From contig NC_015681.1 of NCBI RefSeq assembly GCF_000217795.1, positions 983,244 to 1,047,243 of the forward strand: a stretch of 64,000 nucleotides of DNA, written 5' to 3'. The notes below the pieces were generated by a model, which was not told the DNA's origin, did not search any database, and saw only the letters and a list, made by a program, of their open reading frames with translations. Position 1 is the stretch's first letter, and each line of letters opens with the position of its first letter. Of the stretch, positions 61,767-64,000 are shown in pieces. The position numbers and the translations under genes are program-made. The stretch is from Thermodesulfatator indicus DSM 15286. Lineage in GTDB: Bacteria > Desulfobacterota > Thermodesulfobacteria > Thermodesulfobacteriales > Thermodesulfatatoraceae.

Positions 61767-62118
61767 TTAAGAGACCTTTACAAAATTCAACAAACATAGA
61801 TAGATTGCCACGGCGACTACGTCGCCTCGCGAGAGCGTTGCTTAGGCTGCTGACGTCTGGCGGCAGGAATCCCTTCGCTAGTGCTCGGGACAGGGATTAC
61901 TTCGCCACTTCGTGGCTCGCAATGAGACTTTTTTCCGTGTCACGGCGAGGAGCCAGCTCTCATTCTGTCACTGCGAGCGTAGCGAAGTAGTCTCTTGCGC
62001 TACTAGCCCTCTACCAGCAGCCATCAGCCATTGGCCATCGGCCAACTACCATGTAGTCACTGCGAGCCCGTCCGGGCGAAGTAGTCTCGTAAGTAAAGCG
62101 TTTACAAAAGTCTCTTAA
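61767..62118. mobile_element. Intact MITE-like element with TTAA duplication
   Basis: The 344-base body (61771-62114) is flanked by TTAA on both sides (61767-61770 and 62115-62118). Ends are GAGACCTTTACAAAA (61771-61785) and, inverted, GAGACTTTTGTAAA (62101-62114). No coding capacity. The interior contains the 'gattgccacggcgac...gtcgcc' palindromic module, a 'ccatcagccattggccatcggcca' unit and GCCCGTCCGGGC (62067-62078). The TTAA duplication fits the YTAR target of IS5-family elements. The right TTAA supplies the pyrC stop codon. Confidence 0.7.
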
Positions 62119-63389
62119 AGGCGAGAAAATACTATTTTGCCTGAAACGATAGTTATTACCGTCTGGCCCTGCATCTCCCAGCCTAGGAAAGGTGTGTTCT
62201 TGCTCTTGGAATGCAGAGCCTTTTCGTCAACCACCCAGCGCTTTTCCGGGTCAAAAACCGTGACATCGGCTACCTCGCCGGGTTTCAACGAGCCCCCTGG
62301 CACGCCTAAAATTTTAGCTGGATTACAGGACATAAGTTCTACCAGGCGGGATAAGGAAATAACTTTTTCTCTTACCAGGCGCAAAGCTAGAGGAAGGGCC
62401 GTTTCCAGACCAATTAAACCGCAAGCAGCTTTTTCAAATTCACAAAGCTTTTCAAGGGGGCTATGGGGAGCGTGGTCTGTGGCGATCACGTCCAGAGTCC
62501 CGTCAGCCAAAGCCTTAATAATGGCCTCGCGGTCAGCCTCGCTTCTCAACGGCGGATTCACTTTGGCGTTGGTCTGATAACCAAAAGTGGCCTCTTCGGT
62601 AAGCGAAAAATAATGTGGAGCGGTTTCAGCGGTGACGGGGATTCCCTCTGCTTTAGCGCGCCGAATGATCTCTACCCCTTCTTTGGTTGAGACATGAGCA
62701 ATGTGAATAGGCGTTCCCGTAAGCTTGGCCAGCATTGCCTCCCTAAAAATAGCTATGGCCTCACCCTCAGCCGGAATGCCCTTAAGACCTAACTTAGCTG
62801 AAGCCAGGCCTTCGTTTACGTGCCCACCTTTTGAAAGGGCTAGTTCTTCAGAATGGGAGATAATTGGTAAATCGAAATTTTTAGCGTATTCCAGGGCAAG
62901 GCGCATGAGCCCGGCATCTGAAACGGGATAGCCATCGTCAGATAAAGCCACCGCACCGGCTTCTTTTAGCTCGCCAAATTCAGTTAAGCTCTCTCCCTTT
63001 TGGCCTCTGGTGATACAGGCCACCGGATAAACCCGGGCGAGGCCTGCTTCTTCGGCTTTTTTAAGGATAAAACGCGTAACTTCCGCGTTGTCATTAGGCG
63101 GCTTGGTATTAGGCATACAGGCCACGGCGGTAAAACCACCGGCTACCGCTGCTTTGGTGCCCGTCTCAATGGTTTCTTTCCATTCTTCACCTGGCTCACG
63201 CAAATGGACATGCATGTCTATTAAGCCAGGGCAAACAATTAAACCCCGGCAGTCAATCACGCGGGCGTCTTCCGCGGAAATATTTGGCAAAATGGCTTCA
63301 ATTTTTCCGTCAGAGATCAAAACGTCGGCTATCTGGTCGAGATTTTGAGAAGGGTCTATTACGCGGCCGCCTTTTAATAGAATTTTCAC
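62115..63389 (-). CDS. pyrC: Dihydroorotase
   Basis: 424 residues, type I. Zinc motif DMHVHLREPG, ligands in HSEE and HVS (IAHVSTKEGVE), catalytic Asp in VIATDHAPHSP and EAGAVALSDDGYPV. Closes the pyrimidine ring precursor dihydroorotate. Its ATG overlaps the pyrB stop by 4 bases, so pyrB and pyrC form an operon. The stop codon coincides with the TTAA of the neighbouring MITE-like element. Confidence 0.95.
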   Translation of the reverse strand: MKILLKGGRVIDPSQNLDQIADVLISDGKIEAILPNISAEDARVIDCRGLIVCPGLIDMHVHLREPGEEWKETIETGTKAAVAGGFTAVACMPNTKPPNDNAEVTRFILKKAEEAGLARVYPVACITRGQKGESLTEFGELKEAGAVALSDDGYPVSDAGLMRLALEYAKNFDLPIISHSEELALSKGGHVNEGLASAKLGLKGIPAEGEAIAIFREAMLAKLTGTPIHIAHVSTKEGVEIIRRAKAEGIPVTAETAPHYFSLTEEATFGYQTNAKVNPPLRSEADREAIIKALADGTLDVIATDHAPHSPLEKLCEFEKAACGLIGLETALPLALRLVREKVISLSRLVELMSCNPAKILGVPGGSLKPGEVADVTVFDPEKRWVVDEKALHSKSKNTPFLGWEMQGQTVITIVSGKIVFSRL

Positions 63390-64000
63390 GCTCCACCTCC
63401 AAGAAGGAGCACTAATAGGGCCATGCGTACAGCTACGCCGTTTGTCACCTGTTCAAGGATCACGCTGCGCGGGTCTTTTTCAAGCTCTGGATGAAGTTCA
63501 ACGCCCCAGTTAATGGGCCCTGGATGCATGAGAAGACAATCATCTTTGGCCAGGGCCAGGCGCTCAGCATTTATTCCGAACTGACGGGCGTATTCTCTGA
63601 TGGAAGGAAACAAGGCCCTTCCGTGGCGTTCTTTTTGCACGCGCAGGGCCATAACCACGTCAGCGTCTTTTAAAGCCTCCTCCAGGCGATAACAAACTCT
63701 GGCTCCCAGGGCTTCTCTTTCTGGAGGAAGCATAGTAGCCGGCCCGCTAACATAAACCTCGGCACCCATTTTGCGAAAGGCACAAATCCCCGAATGCGCC
63801 ACCCGGCTGTGGCGAATATCACCGATAATAGCCACTTTAAGGTCTTTTAAAGAGCCTTTCTTTTCGCGCACGGTAAAAAGATCAAGCAAGGCCTGGGTGG
63901 GATGGGCGTTAAAACCATCGCCTGCATTTATAACTTTGGTGTTTACGTTTTCCGCTATGAGATGAGGAGCTCCAGCGTTGGGGTGTCTTATAACGAAAAG
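63386..64000 (-). CDS. pyrB: Aspartate carbamoyltransferase, partial (N-terminus off the right edge)
   Basis: 205 C-terminal residues; the frame is open to the window edge. GDGFNAHPTQALLDLFTV is the conserved carbamoyl-phosphate/aspartate region, followed by IGDIRHSRVAHS, VMALRVQKERHG, LMHPGPINWGVEL and the C-terminal VTNGVAVRMALL. Catalytic chain making carbamoyl-aspartate. Probably regulated by PyrR at a leader outside the window. Confidence 0.95.
   Translation of the reverse strand, partial: LFVIRHPNAGAPHLIAENVNTKVINAGDGFNAHPTQALLDLFTVREKKGSLKDLKVAIIGDIRHSRVAHSGICAFRKMGAEVYVSGPATMLPPEREALGARVCYRLEEALKDADVVMALRVQKERHGRALFPSIREYARQFGINAERLALAKDDCLLMHPGPINWGVELHPELEKDPRSVILEQVTNGVAVRMALLVLLLGGGA

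Overview
The window looks like chromosomal DNA of a Gram-negative, anaerobic, probably thermophilic bacterium. I see LpxC (lipid A), an RlpA lipoprotein and an outer-membrane-type barrel, which point to a diderm. Rubredoxin and an oxygen-labile class I fumarase subunit point to an anaerobe, and the proteins are rich in Lys and Glu. With the two-subunit pyruvate carboxylase and a selenoprotein peroxiredoxin, a Thermodesulfobacteria-like organism (Thermodesulfatator or a relative) is my best guess. That is inference from gene content, with no marker gene or database search.

Layout: 0.3-4 kb, minus-strand operon of an APC permease, TrkH and TrkA. 4.2-8.8 kb, plus-strand miaB, DUF151 nuclease, PHP phosphoesterase and a UvrD-type helicase. 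9-11.1 kb, tyrA, a small membrane-anchored protein and a REP-associated tyrosine transposase (RAYT). 11.3-22.4 kb, sigma-54 activator, pcnB, HAD hydrolase, MBL hydrolase, pyrR, birA, trpD, a YchF-like GTPase, mtaB and nth. 22.4-28.8 kb, tRNA-Arg(ACG), M20 peptidase, GNAT, metallophosphoesterase, aroB, LysE exporter, fumarase alpha and a HAD protein. 28.9-29.8 kb, a selenocysteine peroxiredoxin followed by rubredoxin. 30-33.2 kb, a decayed outer-membrane gene, an IS256 element and an IS5-family fragment. 33.5-42.3 kb, GalT-like, PAP2, PyrK, a eukaryote-type HisHF fusion, a coiled-coil nuclease-like protein, tRNA-Arg(CCT) and pyruvate carboxylase pycAB. 42.8-50.7 kb, a GGDEF/EAL protein, a Kef antiporter, YacP, ParB, ParA and 5-FTHF cyclo-ligase with an embedded parS site. 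50.6-56.7 kb, RlpA and a complete dipeptide ABC transporter (dppABCDF). 57.1-61.8 kb, rnc, era, lpxC, cinA and thpR. 62.1-64 kb, pyrC and a partial pyrB.

The most notable signals are these. (1) A peroxiredoxin whose catalytic Cys codon is UGA, followed by a SECIS-like hairpin and preceded by a promoter overlapping a PerR-like box, with rubredoxin just downstream. (2) A 12-13 base motif, GGGACAGGCAAA, scattered in gaps around the RAYT gene and also present twice, in frame, inside that gene. (3) MITE-like elements with ends GAGACCTTTnCAAAA and TTAA target duplications, matching IS5-family habits, next to an IS5-family transposase remnant. (4) A fused HisH-HisF enzyme of the type known from yeast and plants. 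I saw no CRISPR array, rRNA or prophage.
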